Counted from the first letter of the stretch, positions 25,973 to 39,415 are shown. The stretch is 64,000 nucleotides of DNA from Litoditis marina (GCA_964036275.1 OZ038434.1:12437259-12501258), one strand, 5' to 3'. Program-made: numbers and translations. The notes: generated by a model from the sequence alone, not told the origin.

Positions 25973-26477
25973 GCAGTAGACGCTAGACTGAACAAATGTC
26001 ACTTTGTGTGTTGCGATTTTATACTTTTAGTGTGTTTCATTGTTTTTATAGTTGTAGCTCTGATTGTATTTTGCTTAGAATGTATGTTGTTTTGTTGTTG
26101 TCTTGTTGATCACTCGAATGCATAAATATATGGCATTTCGGTCTCTATGGAAGTGGTCAGTAATGTAAAATCTACATCAAAGTACCTGAAGTATTAAAGT
26201 TTCGCCGCTGCCACAATTGGCTTCTAGATTATGGTTCAAATCAGGGATGAGCTGGTAATAAGATAGTTGTTGCCAAGCAGAAGTCGCTGCTCTTTGCAAC
26301 GCGAAACTCTAAAACCAACTGTTTAGAAGTTCAAACTACAAAAAAGAGAGTCAGAAACATCTGGATCTCCCACTTGTTTTATGGATATGGCCTGGCCTCA
26401 TGTTATTACCAGCTCTTCCAAATAAGTTGGCCCCTCATTATTGATGGCAAGTACAAATTTCTAGTTTCTTTTCCCAG

Positions 26478-27849
26478 ATGAAGTCTACGGGTGAGACGAT
26501 TTGTAGTCGAGCGGCGCTGGCGACTGTGCTTCCCTCCTCCTCTTCCTCCCTCCTCCTCATTCCAGCTCAAAACGAACACCCTCCCTGTCTGGTCATGGGC
26601 ACCATTAATGGAGAGGTATGATCTATAGAAAGCAACAACAATGGTTGTAGTTTGTAGTTTGGTCTTTAAACGTAACAAAGTACACAATTTCGACCAACAC
26701 GTACCGAGATCAAACTACAAATATATTATAAAAAAGTCGATTCTGAAACTGCGTGTGGCACTTATCCAACTTTTGATATTTGTCCTTGTTTTAGATTCAC
26801 TTTGCTACAATAAACGACGATCGTCATGGCTCCTCCCGTGTTCAGTTGAAGTCGTCGTCTCCGGTCACGTCTCTCTCGCAGGGCTCGTTAACGGGACAGT
26901 CTACGTTAGTCCACATTTCATTATCTCTCGAATGTAGTTATAAAGTCTTCGTTCGAAACGTGGGTACAATTCATGTAGGTACTTTGTTAAGCATGCCCGC
27001 GCTCAGTTGACGGTGCGTGCATATTTGCATTGCAAACCTGTGTCAACCGCTTTTCGAGCTATAATTGTGATTTTCAACATTCATTTGAAACTTCGAAAAT
27101 AAGTTGCTCGAGAGTTACAACTAAGCGTTTCAGTTCAATTAGTCATTTTAGAAACGAGTTGGTGGCTATTTGTGCTGACGGCTTCACGCAGTGCATCGTG
27201 CCGCCCAGTTCCGAATCAAAAGAAGACGCAGTGCTAGTATTCTCACAAGTTATACAGGTATGTGGTGCGACCGGATATGAGTTTTAGCTTGATCTGCGAA
27301 GAAACCAGAGTGACCACTCGTTTATTATTCCAAGTGATGTTAGAGTTGTAGTTTGGTCTTGCAAACTTGAACTGAGGACAATGCTCCAGTTGTGCCTAAA
27401 TCGCACCGGTCACTAACTAAAACAGTAGTCTGCATACCAATCAGTGTGTATTTCTGTTTGCTTCCATAGACGACATTTCGATATCTAGGCAAATGTGACG
27501 TCTTCCCATATTGTGGATGTGGACAAGGATGGACAGCAGGAGTTGGTTGTATTCATGACCGATCGAGTGGGTACGTGATTCACTTTTCAAAAACTGGTGT
27601 TTTCACTTCACACGTGTGTTGACTCTTACACTTTGAAGTTCAAACTTTTAGGTAAATTTCGATAAATAAAAGCTTTCGAAAAAAGTGATGTTTTTGTTGG
27701 CTGTCCTGCTTTTTCTACATACAACTAGAGAAAAGCCGTGGAAATCATTGCTTGCATGTTCTCTCTCTCTCTCTACTTCTCTTTCCATCTCTCTCTCTCT
27801 CTCTCTCTACTTCTCTTTCCATCTCTCTCTCTCCCTCTCTTTTTCTTTC

Positions 27850-27880
<31 letters not shown>

Positions 27881-29957
27881 TTCTCAGCAATCACCATGTT
27901 TCTGCTTCAGTTCGAACCTTCCGATGGAGTACGTCAGACAGTCGTCTTTTGCCCATTCGCAAATGGGAGGTTCCTTGCCAGATTTCAGCCATTTCTTTAG
28001 GAGAGCCCGGGTAGGTCATTTACTGATATCTATCTTTGTACATTGCAGACGTAAAATCTGGATTTCCACTCCTGCTGATACTCATTAAAAGTGAAAAAAA
28101 TTGATGCCGCCCCCGTAATGGGGTCGCTGCCTAGTCCGACGGGAGGGTTCGTACTGAGTGCGGTAAGGGAGGGTTCGTACTAAGTGCTGCCCACGCTAAT
28201 GTTATGATAACGACAATCGCATTTCGTTTAGTTCTTCCATTACGACGTTGATAACGAGCACGGCGATTGGAACGTTCATTTGGATGTTGGTGTCAGCCAG
28301 TACCGACTGGACGCTAATATTTGTGCGGGGCGGGTCCATAGTCCATTATTTTGCAAGTTGGAACGACAGTTTGACAAAATTAAAATTCAGGATATCGAGT
28401 GGACAAGGAGTGGAGGCATGGATATCTCAGCTGGGTGCCTCGTTCTATGTGTGTCTGCCATTATCAGGTAGTTCCTAGTTGCCTTTACAAAATTACTGAA
28501 TTATGTTGTTTTTCGGTCAATCACCGTTTTTTCGTGGTAGTCGTTAAACGGTGTTTTAAAAATGTAGAAATACTTCTTTCTTATCATATTTAATGAACGG
28601 CCTTACGTGTGCATCTCCAAGCGCATCTGTCAGTATTACTGGGTTTATCATTCATCCATTCGCAGATTCCTTACATATGACTCGATAAAACTAGATTTAG
28701 TTTTTAAAAGAAAAACATCTTCTTTTCAGGCAAAGGCGAAACAACGGACCAGCAAGAATTTCATGACCAATCCGTTCTCACCATGACATATCGATGTCAT
28801 TATATCCAAATTCACGGCACTTTAATCAACAACATAGTTGTGTTAGGTAGGTTAATATTACCTTTTCGATCAGATTTACTCGTTGTCAAACAACTCTCGG
28901 ATAAATACAAAACGTATAATAAGAGAAGCCTCAATAACAGTGTTATGTGTTCACAATTCCCACCCCGAATATTGGTTTTGAAAGCGTGAATTAGTGTAAT
29001 GAACTGTGGTTTTACTTGGACCAATTACATGCTTCAAAATGTTGTTGTAATTTCAGTGAATGGAAAAGAGCGAATCCTGGTGAATCCCGGTTGGCCAATC
29101 GTCTCTGCGGGAACCGTGCGTCTACCGTCCTTTAATGTGGTCGTCACGCTGGATCTGCGCGGTTTGGTCATCATCTACGCGTTCAACGAACGATCCATAA
29201 AGGTACGGTTCGGGGTCAATGTCGATGTTCAGCGAGAATGTTCCGATTTGTAGTGGTTGGTGAAGTAATGAAAAATGGTTCATTCTATTACGACAATAAT
29301 TAGACCACTCAACCATAAAAGTTAACTGATGTATGGATAAATTTGTCAGGCCTAGCGTCACACAAGCACTAACAAGAGGACATTGTTTAATAGTGCGGAA
29401 AGTCTACACAAGAGCGCATTTTTTTGCCATCAAAAACTGCTGACCATTTTAGAGCATTAACCCTTTTAACTCAAAATGGGCAATACATTATAATTGATGA
29501 CATCAAAGATTCTTTTACTGTTATCACTAATTTTGTTTTTTGTTACCCGAATTGAGAATTATCGACCACATGGAAAAGGAAATGTGAAACGTTATTTCAA
29601 ATGATTGATTATCACTATTACTCTATAACTTTTATTACAGTCACATGACACAACCTTCTACTGAACCGCTAATAAGTTTCGACAAAAGCCCCAGTGGGCG
29701 CTACATCGAATTATGCAAACTTATTATTATTCTTATTCTTATTATTCTTATTCTTATTATTATTATTGTTATAAACTAAAGTGTTGTTTCAGGACGAAGT
29801 ATCTCCGTTGATGAAGTTCAACTCAATCGGGGACACTGAGCGGCTGGCCGTAGTTGTCTCGCAGGATTCCCTCTTCCTGGCAGTCGCTAATGTGGAGGGA
29901 AGACTGGTTGTACATGATGTATCTATCCAAAGTATCACCAACGAATTCAATCGATAG
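26478..29957 (+). CDS. itfg2: ITFG2-like KICSTOR complex subunit
   Basis: Beta-propeller protein; in animals ITFG2 is part of KICSTOR, which tethers GATOR1 to lysosomes and restrains TORC1. Nine exons: 26478-26615, 26795-26904, 27152-27257, 27489-27570, 27911-28010, 28232-28467, 28730-28846, 29057-29202 and 29793-29957. They total 1200 nt, 399 aa; human ITFG2 has 447. FG-GAP-like cues: PCLVMGTINGE, NELVAICADGF, SHIVDVDKDGQQELVVFMTD and then VRTFRW, matching the order in ITFG2. The C-terminal part has LDLRGLVIIYAFNE and VVVSQDSLFLAVANVEGRLV. The ATG follows TTTTCCCAG directly. Exon 6 is open in two frames; the one used keeps phase with both neighbours. The intron 5 tract 27762-27885 is (CT)n. 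Identification is solid from exon 3 on, weaker for exons 6-7. Confidence 0.87.
26651..26720. repeat. short inverted repeat, GTTTGTAGTTTG family
   Basis: TTTGTAGTTTGGT at the left and ATCAAACTACAA at 26709-26720, in ITFG2 intron 1. Confidence 0.75.
27762..27885. repeat. (CT)n microsatellite
   Basis: Interrupted CT/TCTT repeats just upstream of an ITFG2 exon. They extend the polypyrimidine tract before the acceptor at 27910. Open frames in it (Ser/Leu) are artefacts. Confidence 0.95.
28136..28191. repeat. two-copy direct repeat in ITFG2 intron 5
   Basis: GGGAGGGTTCGTACTGAGTG is followed at once by GGGAGGGTTCGTACTAAGTG, a unit of about 27 nt. Confidence 0.8.
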
Positions 29958-31004
29958 TTTTTATATCCCCATACAGATATTGTAGACTTGCGGGTAGATT
30001 TACGTATTTATGATTGAGTTTTTAGTTCTCAACAAGCTTGTTATATGACCGAATTGCAACATATTGACCCACTTTTTCATAGTGGCCCTTCTCAATTGAA
30101 AGCGGTAATTCCCGCGCCAATCTCGTTTGAAACATTATTGAAGTTTCGACATCACAGGGTTTTCATCTTGAATTTCACCCGGAATAGTTGCATAGAAAGA
30201 GTTTTCTCGTTTTTAATAGTGTATTGGTCAACTGGCCTTCTTTTGACCGGTCGTGCTCTCAGTTGTCAGTTGATTGTTCTGGGAACCAATATCAACTGGA
30301 TTCCGTTTTTTGTTTACTTTAGGATTACGAAAGTGTGAGCAGTTTCTTAATTTAGTCGAATCACAATCACATTTTTTTCAAATAACTTTGGTGCTTTTGT
30401 TCTTAACTGCTTGATAATAATTTATGAAAGCTGGTGCAGATAAGATCACCGTAGATTTCATAGAAATTCTTTGGTTTGAAGTTACTCTGGTGAAAATGTA
30501 ATGCGATGGCGCAGAATTTATTGCAAATCCGGGATTATGGCCTGTAATAGCTGCCAACCCTACATCAAACCACGAGAACTAGCTGCACCGGTTATTCAGA
30601 GTAGATAACGGAATCAGTATACTAATTTGCTGTTGTTCAATGTTAGTCGAATTGCACTAGTCATTTTACGTTTCAAAGTATACATATTTTCCCGATATTT
30701 CTTTCATACACACGGTACCATATTTCCGATTCGTAGCCTTCTTGTATATTAGGTTTTGTTTGCATTTCGTTTAATACAATAAAAGTTCAACTTCATTTTT
30801 ATTTTCTGTTTAATACAATAAAACTTCAATTTCATTTTTATTCACAAGGACATTAAACCCTTGCAAGGACGTGACTTTTCATTGAAACTCTTGATTGCTG
30901 ATGATTGATCATTATGGACGCATTGTAAATCATGAGTTTATGATGGCAATCAATAATATGCCTGTAAATTACCCGACATATTTAGATGGTATCTACGGCA
31001 AACA

Positions 31005-31410
31005 GGCTAGCTTGGCCCACCTCTCCGTGCTAAACACCATTCCAACCTCGCTTGTTCTGTGTGCGTTTCAACCTTTATAACTTCTGAAAATCCAATTAAA
31101 CAGAAGAATCCGACTAATTCTTGTCCTATATCGTGTCCTGTAGCAAAATTATATTACCCAAGTTGAAGTACCGCAGTTAGCCAATCTATTTGTGCGTTTG
31201 TAAAAGTACCGCATCAAAAGGATCAAACTACGTTTGCCCACCTCTCCGTGCTACATAATTCCTACTTGGCTGTGTTTCAAACTCACACCCTCTGCGAAAT
31301 CGATTCAGAAAGAAAGCAAGCAATTTTCGTCATTTTGTCCTGAACGAGACAATTTATTACGGAACTTGAAATTGCTCAGTTGGCAAACTATTATGTTGCA
31401 GTAGTTTTCA
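31005..31410. repeat. diverged tandem duplication, about 220 bp unit
   Basis: CCCACCTCTCCGTGCTA occurs at about 31017 and again at about 31238. It is followed in both copies by related text: a TGTGTTTCAA-like stretch, TTTTGTCCTG/TTGTCCTAT, an ATTACnnAAnTTGAA stretch and a CAGTT..CAA stretch. The second copy starts beside a GTTTGTAGTTTG-family end. Confidence 0.6.
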
Positions 31411-31921
31411 CTTCCGTCAGTATTTTTGTAGCCTGGTGATTTGAACTGTACTATCCACGAAGATACCTTTGGTTTTGCAGAAGTTTTGATTTTTGTGCCA
31501 GTTGAGCTTCCAGCAGGTCGGAATCAAACTACAATCCCTTTTTCTGAACTCACCTCAATCACCAACTGCGAGCTTTAGACTAACTTTTTCTATCCATTCC
31601 CAGGACGAATTAAAAGTGTTTCGTGGGAAAGAGCTTAATATAACGATTAGTAACCTAGGGTAGCTAAGCTGCGGGTGGTGCTTTAGTTTCATTTTCAACG
31701 TCTTTTTTCCTAATATTTCCGCCATGAAAAACGGGTTAACAAGTGATCACAAAACGAGCACAACTACCTCTGAACTTTGTCTGAGCTGTTATGATGTTAT
31801 TTTCTCTGTTTTGTGTCTCTCATTTCACTGGATCAGTAATGAAAATCATTCAACTAGATTGGTTTTCCAGCAGGAATGTTCATGGAATTATCAACTATCT
31901 CAATCTCTCCACTCTCTTTTT

Positions 31922-31932
31922 ATTTCTCTCTC

Positions 31933-31992
<60 letters not shown>

Positions 31993-32025
31993 GCTCTCTC
32001 TCTTTCCCTCTCTCCCCCTTCTCTC
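31922..32025. repeat. (CT)n microsatellite
   Basis: Long CT dinucleotide tract with a GCGC interruption near 31990. The Ser/Leu open frames over it are not genes. Confidence 0.97.
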
Positions 32026-32940
32026 TTAGTTTCAGACACACGTGTTTTTTGCACATGATGTATCTGTTTTCTTTTTATTGATATCAGTGATTACACCACT
32101 CAGTTCCATCAGTATCATAAAATTGTTCGTTCTCTCTACCACTTAATAACCATTCAAAGAAACAAACTAAAGTTGTATATATGTAGTTGTTTACTTTTCA
32201 TTGCTCACGAAGGAATATTTCCTTGTGAAGATATTCTAACAAATAAGTATCTAAATAATGATTCGTGTTTAGGTGTGGAAAAGAGTTCTTTGCATAATTT
32301 TGAGAGTAAATCTGGTTATTATCGGCAAAGTTTTCTTTATGGCCAGCCGTGTTTTATTGACCGCTGCTCCATGTGTAATCTTCTGCTGTCCGCTTGCTGT
32401 CAACACACCTTTCTCTTTATTTTCAAAACAAGTTGTTGAAGTTTTCGAAAGTTCTGAAAATATATTCTCGAAAATTAGACTGTGTAGTTCGAAAAAAAAA
32501 GAGTATTTTCGTTAGTGGTTAGTGAAGAGTAGTTATACTAGAAGTGAGTTTAAAAGTAACCCAAAGTTGGCATTCTAATAAGGCACGTATTGCACTTTGT
32601 CGTATGTGCACTTGACTCACATTGTTGGTAGAGGTACACAATGCTCACTTAGCGTTGAAACCAACAGTTACTCTCTTTTCTGATATGTTCTCAACCTCTT
32701 TGCATCACTTTTTCTTGGTCAACTAAGAGTTATTCCTTATCAGAACTGTTCAATATATTCTATTTGAAGAACTTAACTTATCTCTAGATTCATTTTTAAA
32801 CTGCGGTTCCATTCTCTTTTTTCATGTTGATGATCTGGTTCATTTGTGGTGAAATTAGGCTGTTCTAATGTGTGGGAAATTGGGCTGTTCTAAAACTACA
32901 AATCCAGAGTTGTCAACCTCTATAAAAATTATTGCAGATC

Positions 32941-35900
32941 ATGTCAGAAGAACACGTCATGTGCACTGGCGAAAGGGTCAAGGACTTCCTATCGAAAATG
33001 GCAAAAGTCAGTTTTTGTAGTAGGATCATTTACTTTCGATGAGAGGCAAATATTTTATTAAGAAGTCTGACCATAACTAGTGGAATCATCTTTTAACATA
33101 AATAACAAGAAATATGATTGAGTGTTTTTATTGATTTTCTGTTGATAAGGTTAGGTGTTATAATGTTAATAAAGTTTTCAGTATTAAACGGTATTAAGTA
33201 AACTCACTGAAAGTTTCACCTATGTCTTTCTGAATAGTCCATATATTTAAGTTGCATTAGAAAATTCAGTAAACTGTAAAGCAATATTGTGTGGAAAATG
33301 TTAGTAGTGAATTTTGGGTAATAAACTTCATAATATTTCAGAAAGCCGGAATCGAGAACTTGACTGACATCTCTCTTGCTGAATATCTGTCCGAAAACGA
33401 CGGCCTCAAGCACATCAGAGATCAATTCCACTACCCAAAATGCGGAACCCTGCCAGATAGTAAGTCAACCCACGGAAATTCTCGATTATCAGCATGAGAT
33501 TTTTTAATCGAGTTAAAAAATACAAATTCTCAAGATTCTATACCAGGGCGAAATCATAGTTTAACTTATAAAAACACAAATTTCCCTTCACCAGCCCTTT
33601 CGCTTTTTATAGCGAAAATTACCTCAAATGTTCGAGGTTCATTCAACATTCACAATTGTTCTCCGATCGCTCTCAGATTGATGAAAATTCTGGTAAACCA
33701 GTTAATCTCAGATTATTTGTTTCTTAATTCATTCATATATTTCCAGTCGACCCTGACCACTGCGATCCTGACGCCGATTCCATCTATCTGTGCGGGAATT
33801 CTCTTGGCTTGATGCCGAAGGCAACTGAACGCATCATGAAGGAACAACTAGACAAATGGGCCAGGATGTGAGTTTGCGTATTCATATATACTCCTTATTG
33901 TTTATACGTACACTTCTACAGTACGCATAAAGGCTAGATTCGACTGTTTGATAATGAAAACTATTTAAATTCATAAAATCTTACTGTAGGAGTCCACGTG
34001 GAAGTGGAAATGGCTACAGCACATATCGATGACATCAGAGTGAAACAATCGTAGCTCTGATCTGACTTATGTGTTAACTTCATCGTAACGTCCATAGGAC
34101 CGTTTTTAAACTCCGTGTTGGAGTTTGTGTTTCTGTGTGAATTTGGTCCCACTTCAAGCTGTGTCACACACAGTGTTATATTGAAAATGTTATGAATACA
34201 TGTATAGATGGAACCATCTTGTAGTATCGAAGACAACGTCAACTGATTCTGATGAGTTTCAGGGGTGTATTTGGTCATCTGAATGGCGATTTGCCGTGGG
34301 CATATTGCGATGAGCACGCGCAGGAGGGAGTGGCACGAATGGTCGGAGCCAAGAAGGAGGAAGTCGCACTCTGCAACGGACTCACCGTCAACATTCACGT
34401 ACTTCTGGTTAGTTAAAGACTTTCATTTCTCATTTTTCATAGAAACGCATGAACATTGCTGTATCACAATCAAAACAATCCTTTTTAAACTTTGCAAGAC
34501 ATTGCTCGGGAGGTGATCTCGTGAGTTGTTCTGATGGATTGCCATGAACTCAAAATCTTTGTCTATTCTCAACTTCGCTTTCTCAGACCGCCTTCTACAA
34601 ACCAACAGAGACCCGCCACAAGATTCTCCTCGAATCAAAGGCCTTCCCATCTGATCATTACGCAATCGAATCTCAGCTAAGACTACACGGGAGAAGTGTT
34701 GAGGAGAGCATGGTGAGTGCGCTTCCATTTCTACATTGATTACTACAGTACAACTTTGTATTCCAGTGTTTTTCACCACAAACTGTACGAAACCTTTTGC
34801 CCGCGAAACACCGCAGTGAATCATTGACTTGTGACTGTAGCAGTTCACGTAAACAGGACGAGGATACCAGACTTTAGTTGAACACTTTGTCTGTTTGCGG
34901 ATTCCAACTAATTATTTGCAGACGAAAACGTAATGGTCACGTAAAACGCGAATAAACATCTGCAGTTGTGTAATGCTCTAATTGCCTTATGGTGTACTAG
35001 TGTTTATGGTTACTTGGCTGTGTTTCTTCTTGGCGATGTTTCCACCGAAAGAATGACATTTTCCATAACGAGGCTAGTAGAAAGGATACGCGAATGTTTT
35101 CAGGTCTGTCTTTCTCCCAGAGAAGGGGAGGATACTCTGAGAACGGAGGATATTCTGAAGTACATTGAGGAGAACGGAGACGAGGTTAGGCTCAAGTAGT
35201 TGTCCGAGTATCGTTTTGATGTTAATCAATTAAATGATTGGACTGTGCTAGTCACAGCCTGAAGAGAACGTACAACGTACAATCATCTAGAAATAAAGGT
35301 CAGGTTTGTGAAGTCTGTGATTGTTCAGAGAACACAGTTCTGAAATCCATTGTTGGTTCAATGTGTAGATAAACTAGCACTTGCTAGGTAATTCCATCTG
35401 AGAATTAGAGTATGAGGTTTTCAGATTGCAATTGTCTTCTTCTCTGGAGTACAGTACTACACCGGACAGTTGTTCGACATCAAAGCCATAACCCAGGCTG
35501 GACACCAGAAGGTGGGTTCGATTATTGTTAATAATTCAATGTTGATTATTATCCACTCATAGTACTTGAACACTGAAAATTGACTAGTACATAAAGGTCA
35601 GACACTTTGAGAGAAGGGTCACAATAAGATTTTAAGGAAATGTCTGAGGTAAAAACTAAAAAAGCGCATTTTCTGTTCAGTCCTTCTGAACGAAACTCTC
35701 CAGGGTTGTCTTGTGGGATGGGATCTGGCCCATGCTTTCGCCAACGTGCCCCTGCAACTTCACTACTGGGACGTGGACTTTGCCTGCTGGTGCTCCTACA
35801 AATACGGTTGCACGGGAGCTGGAGGACTGGCTGGACTATTCGTTCATGAACGGTCAGTTTTGAACACGTTATAAAACACACTTTAAACGTGTGGAATACA

Positions 35901-37955
35901 GAAAATATGCAAGTTTGTGATGGAAATAAACGCTTTAGCCTGCTGTTTCTGCCACATCTCCGTTTTTTCTTTCAGTCCAATGTCTTTGAGCTGATTATTC
36001 ATTAAAACTATTGTATCTCCAGAGTTATCTTAAAACGCCACATTGTGATTTATAAAATTGTCAAAAAAACACATCAGGTAAGTGATTGTATCTTACTTTA
36101 AAGTAGGACGATTATGTGGACCAATCCCGTGTCAACGGCCCTGCAATTGAAAAACGTATTGCAGTTTAAAGGACTGAAGTGCTGGGACTGACACATAATC
36201 GTCCTTCTTTAACGGAAAACATCTAACACTTGATGATATCGTGACAGGGAACCTTTTCCAGATTCAAGAGTGACAAACGGGATCGTATGCTGGGGTGGTG
36301 GAGCCATCGGATGTCTACTCGTTTCAATATGGACAACGGTGAGAAAAAACTGAATTAAGTTTATTAATACGAACTAATTCAGTTTTATTTGTTTGAAAGA
36401 AAATGTTTGCCGCCGTGAAGATCGTTGAATGATATTTATGCAAGACCAACACTTAAATCATGAAAATTAGAGTGTAAACATTATTCATTGTTCCCTCTTG
36501 GGGTTTCATTTTATTTCGTTGGAGTTATCACGGCTATATGTTCAGAGAAGTTTCGATAAAATCCCAACTTTTCTAGTGCTTGACCTGGACGATGGCGCGG
36601 CTGGCTACCGTATCAGCAACCCTCCAATTCATCTAGTTGTGCCGATTATGGGAATGCTTGAGGTAAGCTATTATATTGGCCTCAATACATAATGAATACA
36701 ACTATTTACTCGTACTACGTATGGACAGGAATATTACGTATGAATAGGAAGGATAATCAATTGGTTTCTTACGGTTGTTATTCGTTCAAGTTGTTCACTG
36801 GTTGATGTAGTTGATCCCCTTTCAGTATTCTTTTGAAAAAAATGTAAGTTTACACAAAGCTACACTCAAATTGGACATGGTTAGAAAACATCGAAGCTGA
36901 GCGGAGAATTTTTATGTGCAGTTTCATGTTTTCCATCTGCTGTGTTTGTAGTTTGATTCCTGTGTCGTTCAGGTAGAATATCGGAATGGTGGTGAATTCC
37001 CAGTCAAACTACAACGCAGACTTGGACATTCAATATAGATTAGATGAATTACACGTTTGTTAAATAAATGTATTCAGGTATACAATGGCGTAACTATGGA
37101 GGACCTCCGCAGCCGATCGTGCTACTTGACCGGTTACCTGGAGTACTTGCTGAAACATTTCTTTGCCGAGAACTCCATTCACAGGTAAATGGGGATATCT
37201 CTATACGTATTTAGTATATACGTAGTTAAAAGTGTTGTGTTTTGTCTGTTTTATCAGCTCATTATTTTTGAAATTAGGCTTTAATAATTTAGCTGTTCAG
37301 TTAAAATTTCGCACATCAAAGAAAAAGCATAAAAAGTAAATATGTACTCGAAATTTGATTTGTGGTAAGTAGCAAAAACCATTCTAAACATGGTTTTCTT
37401 CAGGATAAACAGTATCTGGTGTTCGATCATCACTCCCTCCGATTTCAACCAACGCGGTTGCCAGCTCTCCCTCAAGTTCAACGTCTCCATTGACTCTATC
37501 TACAAGGAGCTGGTCAAGAGAGGATGCGCGGTTGGTCTCCATCCTATATGAAACCGATTCCCTTACGCGATATTGAATGTATCATAAAAATTTCATTAAT
37601 ATCAGAGTATTATTTCACACGCATCTCTCAAAATTCTATTTGATTTTCCGCTACAGCCTGAACTGTTTACACAGCTAACGAGTGAGGAGAACATCAAAAG
37701 TAGTCACGAGTTTCAACTATTGCATCATGTACCGTAATGAGTTTCGTTCAGGATAGGCAGGAGATCAAACTACAACTCATATTTGGTCACTCCTGATCAT
37801 TCTACTTTTAGGTGGACAAGCGGTACCCCAACGTGATTCGTGTGACTCCCGTCCATCTGTACAACAACTACGTGGACTGTCGTCGATTCGTGACAGCTCT
37901 CCAGGAGGCCGCCATGGTGGCTGAACACTCCGAGATGACTCGTAAACTCGAATGA
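32941..37955 (+). CDS. kynu-1: kynureninase (L-kynurenine hydrolase)
   Basis: PLP enzyme of tryptophan catabolism that converts kynurenine or 3-hydroxykynurenine to anthranilate or 3-hydroxyanthranilate. Thirteen exons: 32941-33006, 33342-33459, 33747-33867, 34263-34407, 34587-34712, 35104-35184, 35425-35511, 35704-35852, 36262-36338, 36577-36662, 37078-37184, 37404-37530 and 37812-37955. They total 1434 nt, 477 aa; human KYNU has 465. Landmarks: [72 protein letters not shown] with the PLP lysine K281, [28 protein letters not shown] and [11 protein letters not shown]. It appears intact. The ATG follows AAAATTATTGCAG by 3 nt. Intron 8 carries a TTAA hairpin element and intron 10 a short inverted repeat. 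Confidence 0.97.
36098..36212. mobile_element. TTAA hairpin MITE, TTAAAGTAGGACGAT family, copy 1
   Basis: TTAAAGTAGGACGATTATGT at the left faces ATCGTCCTTCTTTAA at the right. The 115 bp fold nearly end to end. It lies in kynureninase intron 8. Other copies: 44474-44597 and 60821-60943. Confidence 0.92.
36944..37014. repeat. short inverted repeat, GTTTGTAGTTTG family
   Basis: GTTTGTAGTTTGATT at 36944 and GTCAAACTACAA ending at 37014, in kynureninase intron 10. A single matching end is at 37764-37775 in intron 12. Confidence 0.8.
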
Positions 37956-38546
37956 GTACCGTAGTTAGCAAGCCACAGCAACACTTTACTCTTTCCCGGC
38001 CATTGATTAAGACCTACAGTATGCTTTTGAACTTTTCAGCCCGTAGGAAGTTGTCTTCCAACGCTCAAGTTCTCGAATATTCTTTGATTGTTTTCTATCC
38101 CTATTTCTCGCTGTTTGCGGCCTGAAAACTCTTTTGAGAGAAAAGGTACCAAAAATCGCAAACTGTATGTGTCCACCAAATCGTGAAAAAAGTATGGTGT
38201 GGCAATGGTAGATCCCCCCCCCCCCCGCGCCGAGCTAATTTAATTTCACTATGTAATACTGTGTTGTTACAAATTATTTTCATGACCTTTTACAGTTATC
38301 GCAAAACGCAAAATGTTATGTTACCTTAGGAATTATTCTTATGTTTTTTTATTACTTGGAATATCAGAATGAATGCTGAGGACGGATAAAAATGTAGAAA
38401 TGTGTGTGATTTTGAGAAAATTGCTTTCCGTTGTCTTGGTTAAATTTCACAGATATTCTCGTTTTCATTGTTCATGATTATATAGCGCAGCCAAGTCACT
38501 TCTTATATGAACTTGGAAAGCTTACTTGTTTCCGATGAACATTTTC

Positions 38547-38552
38547 AATAAA
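38547..38552 (+). terminator. poly(A) signal AATAAA, probably kynureninase
   Basis: Placed by position, 592 nt after the stop codon. It is the best AATAAA I saw on this strand in the spacer. Confidence 0.4.
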
Positions 38553-39230
38553 CACTCTGGCTCTTGTACAATGTCACTATTCTCAAAGTTTTAGTTTAAG
38601 GTAATTATTAGATATTTCAGTAATGTGCGTAGTTGCTATCAAGCTCGACTGGAGCTCAGGATGGAATGAAGCTGCCGGGATTTTCTAGGATACATACCTA
38701 CGTGGAGTCCACAACAGAATTTGAAATTAGTTATGGTCCATTTTTGTCAGTTTCATTGGAAATATTTTTTCATAGGCCTCCATAACAAGTTGTAAATTGT
38801 GACACAGTTGACACCGGTGTCAGTTTTTCATTCGTGAATTCTTCAAACACCCGGCTGGTGGTCTGTATCGTGAGTTGACGATGAATACTCTTACTCTTAA
38901 AGAAACTACATCGAAGATTCTGCTTCTCACGGGTCCTAGTTTTTCAAAAGCTGTCTTTTTCGAGGATACCACCATGCAAACTACGATTGATTTTCTCTGG
39001 AAGACTTGCTCTATAACTTGAGATGTCCGAACGAGGTGCTCGAGAAATATTTATTTTGTCACTACAGAAATATGAAAAGAGTAGGTCAGTAGATCATGTC
39101 TCATCCCAGTGACAAACAGTTGAAGACAAAGTGGTCCAAGTGTCAGGTCAGGCAGGTTACAGTAACACGGCGTCGGCTACAACAACATAATACACATCAT
39201 ATTTAGTTGTATATATATCTATATAAAACT

Positions 39231-39415
39231 ATGTGAAGCTATAAAACTATAAAAACTAAATAAAACTATAAAACTATATAAAACTATGCGAAGCTATAAA
39301 ACTATAAAAAACTGAAAAAAAAACTCTAAAACTATATAAAACTATGCGAAGCTATAAAACTATAAAAACAAAATAAAACTATAAAACTATATAAAACTAT
39401 GTCAAGCTATAAATG
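39231..39415. repeat. AT-rich minisatellite, about 65-bp unit
   Basis: Units built from ATAAAACTATGCGAAGC and TATAAAACTATAAAA recur three to four times with variable AAAACT runs between. Non-coding. Confidence 0.8.

Larger units (their letters stand above)
29958..32940. other. 3-kb spacer ITFG2 to kynureninase
   Basis: No supportable gene. It contains ATTATT repeats near 29711-29770 (in the last ITFG2 intron, next to this spacer). Near 30770-30845 there are two tandem 35-nt copies around GTTTAATACAATAAAA, whose AATAAA could be ITFG2 poly(A) signals. It also holds a diverged tandem duplication (31005-31410) and a (CT)n tract. The 80-100 codon frames here have no motifs. Confidence 0.55.

Noticed and set aside
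27685..28088. Open frames over the (CT)n tract in ITFG2 intron 4
   Set aside because: Same dinucleotide artefact; the real ITFG2 exon begins at 27911 in a phase set by its neighbours.
31724..32081. Ser/Leu frames over the second (CT)n tract
   Set aside because: Microsatellite artefact.
32173..32515. Cys-containing 80-90 codon frames upstream of kynureninase
   Set aside because: No signal peptide, no splice partners and no motif; length is within chance for AT-rich DNA.
39231..39415. CRISPR-like array
   Set aside because: Unit spacing is irregular, there are no unique spacers, and the setting is eukaryotic; it is an AT-rich minisatellite.
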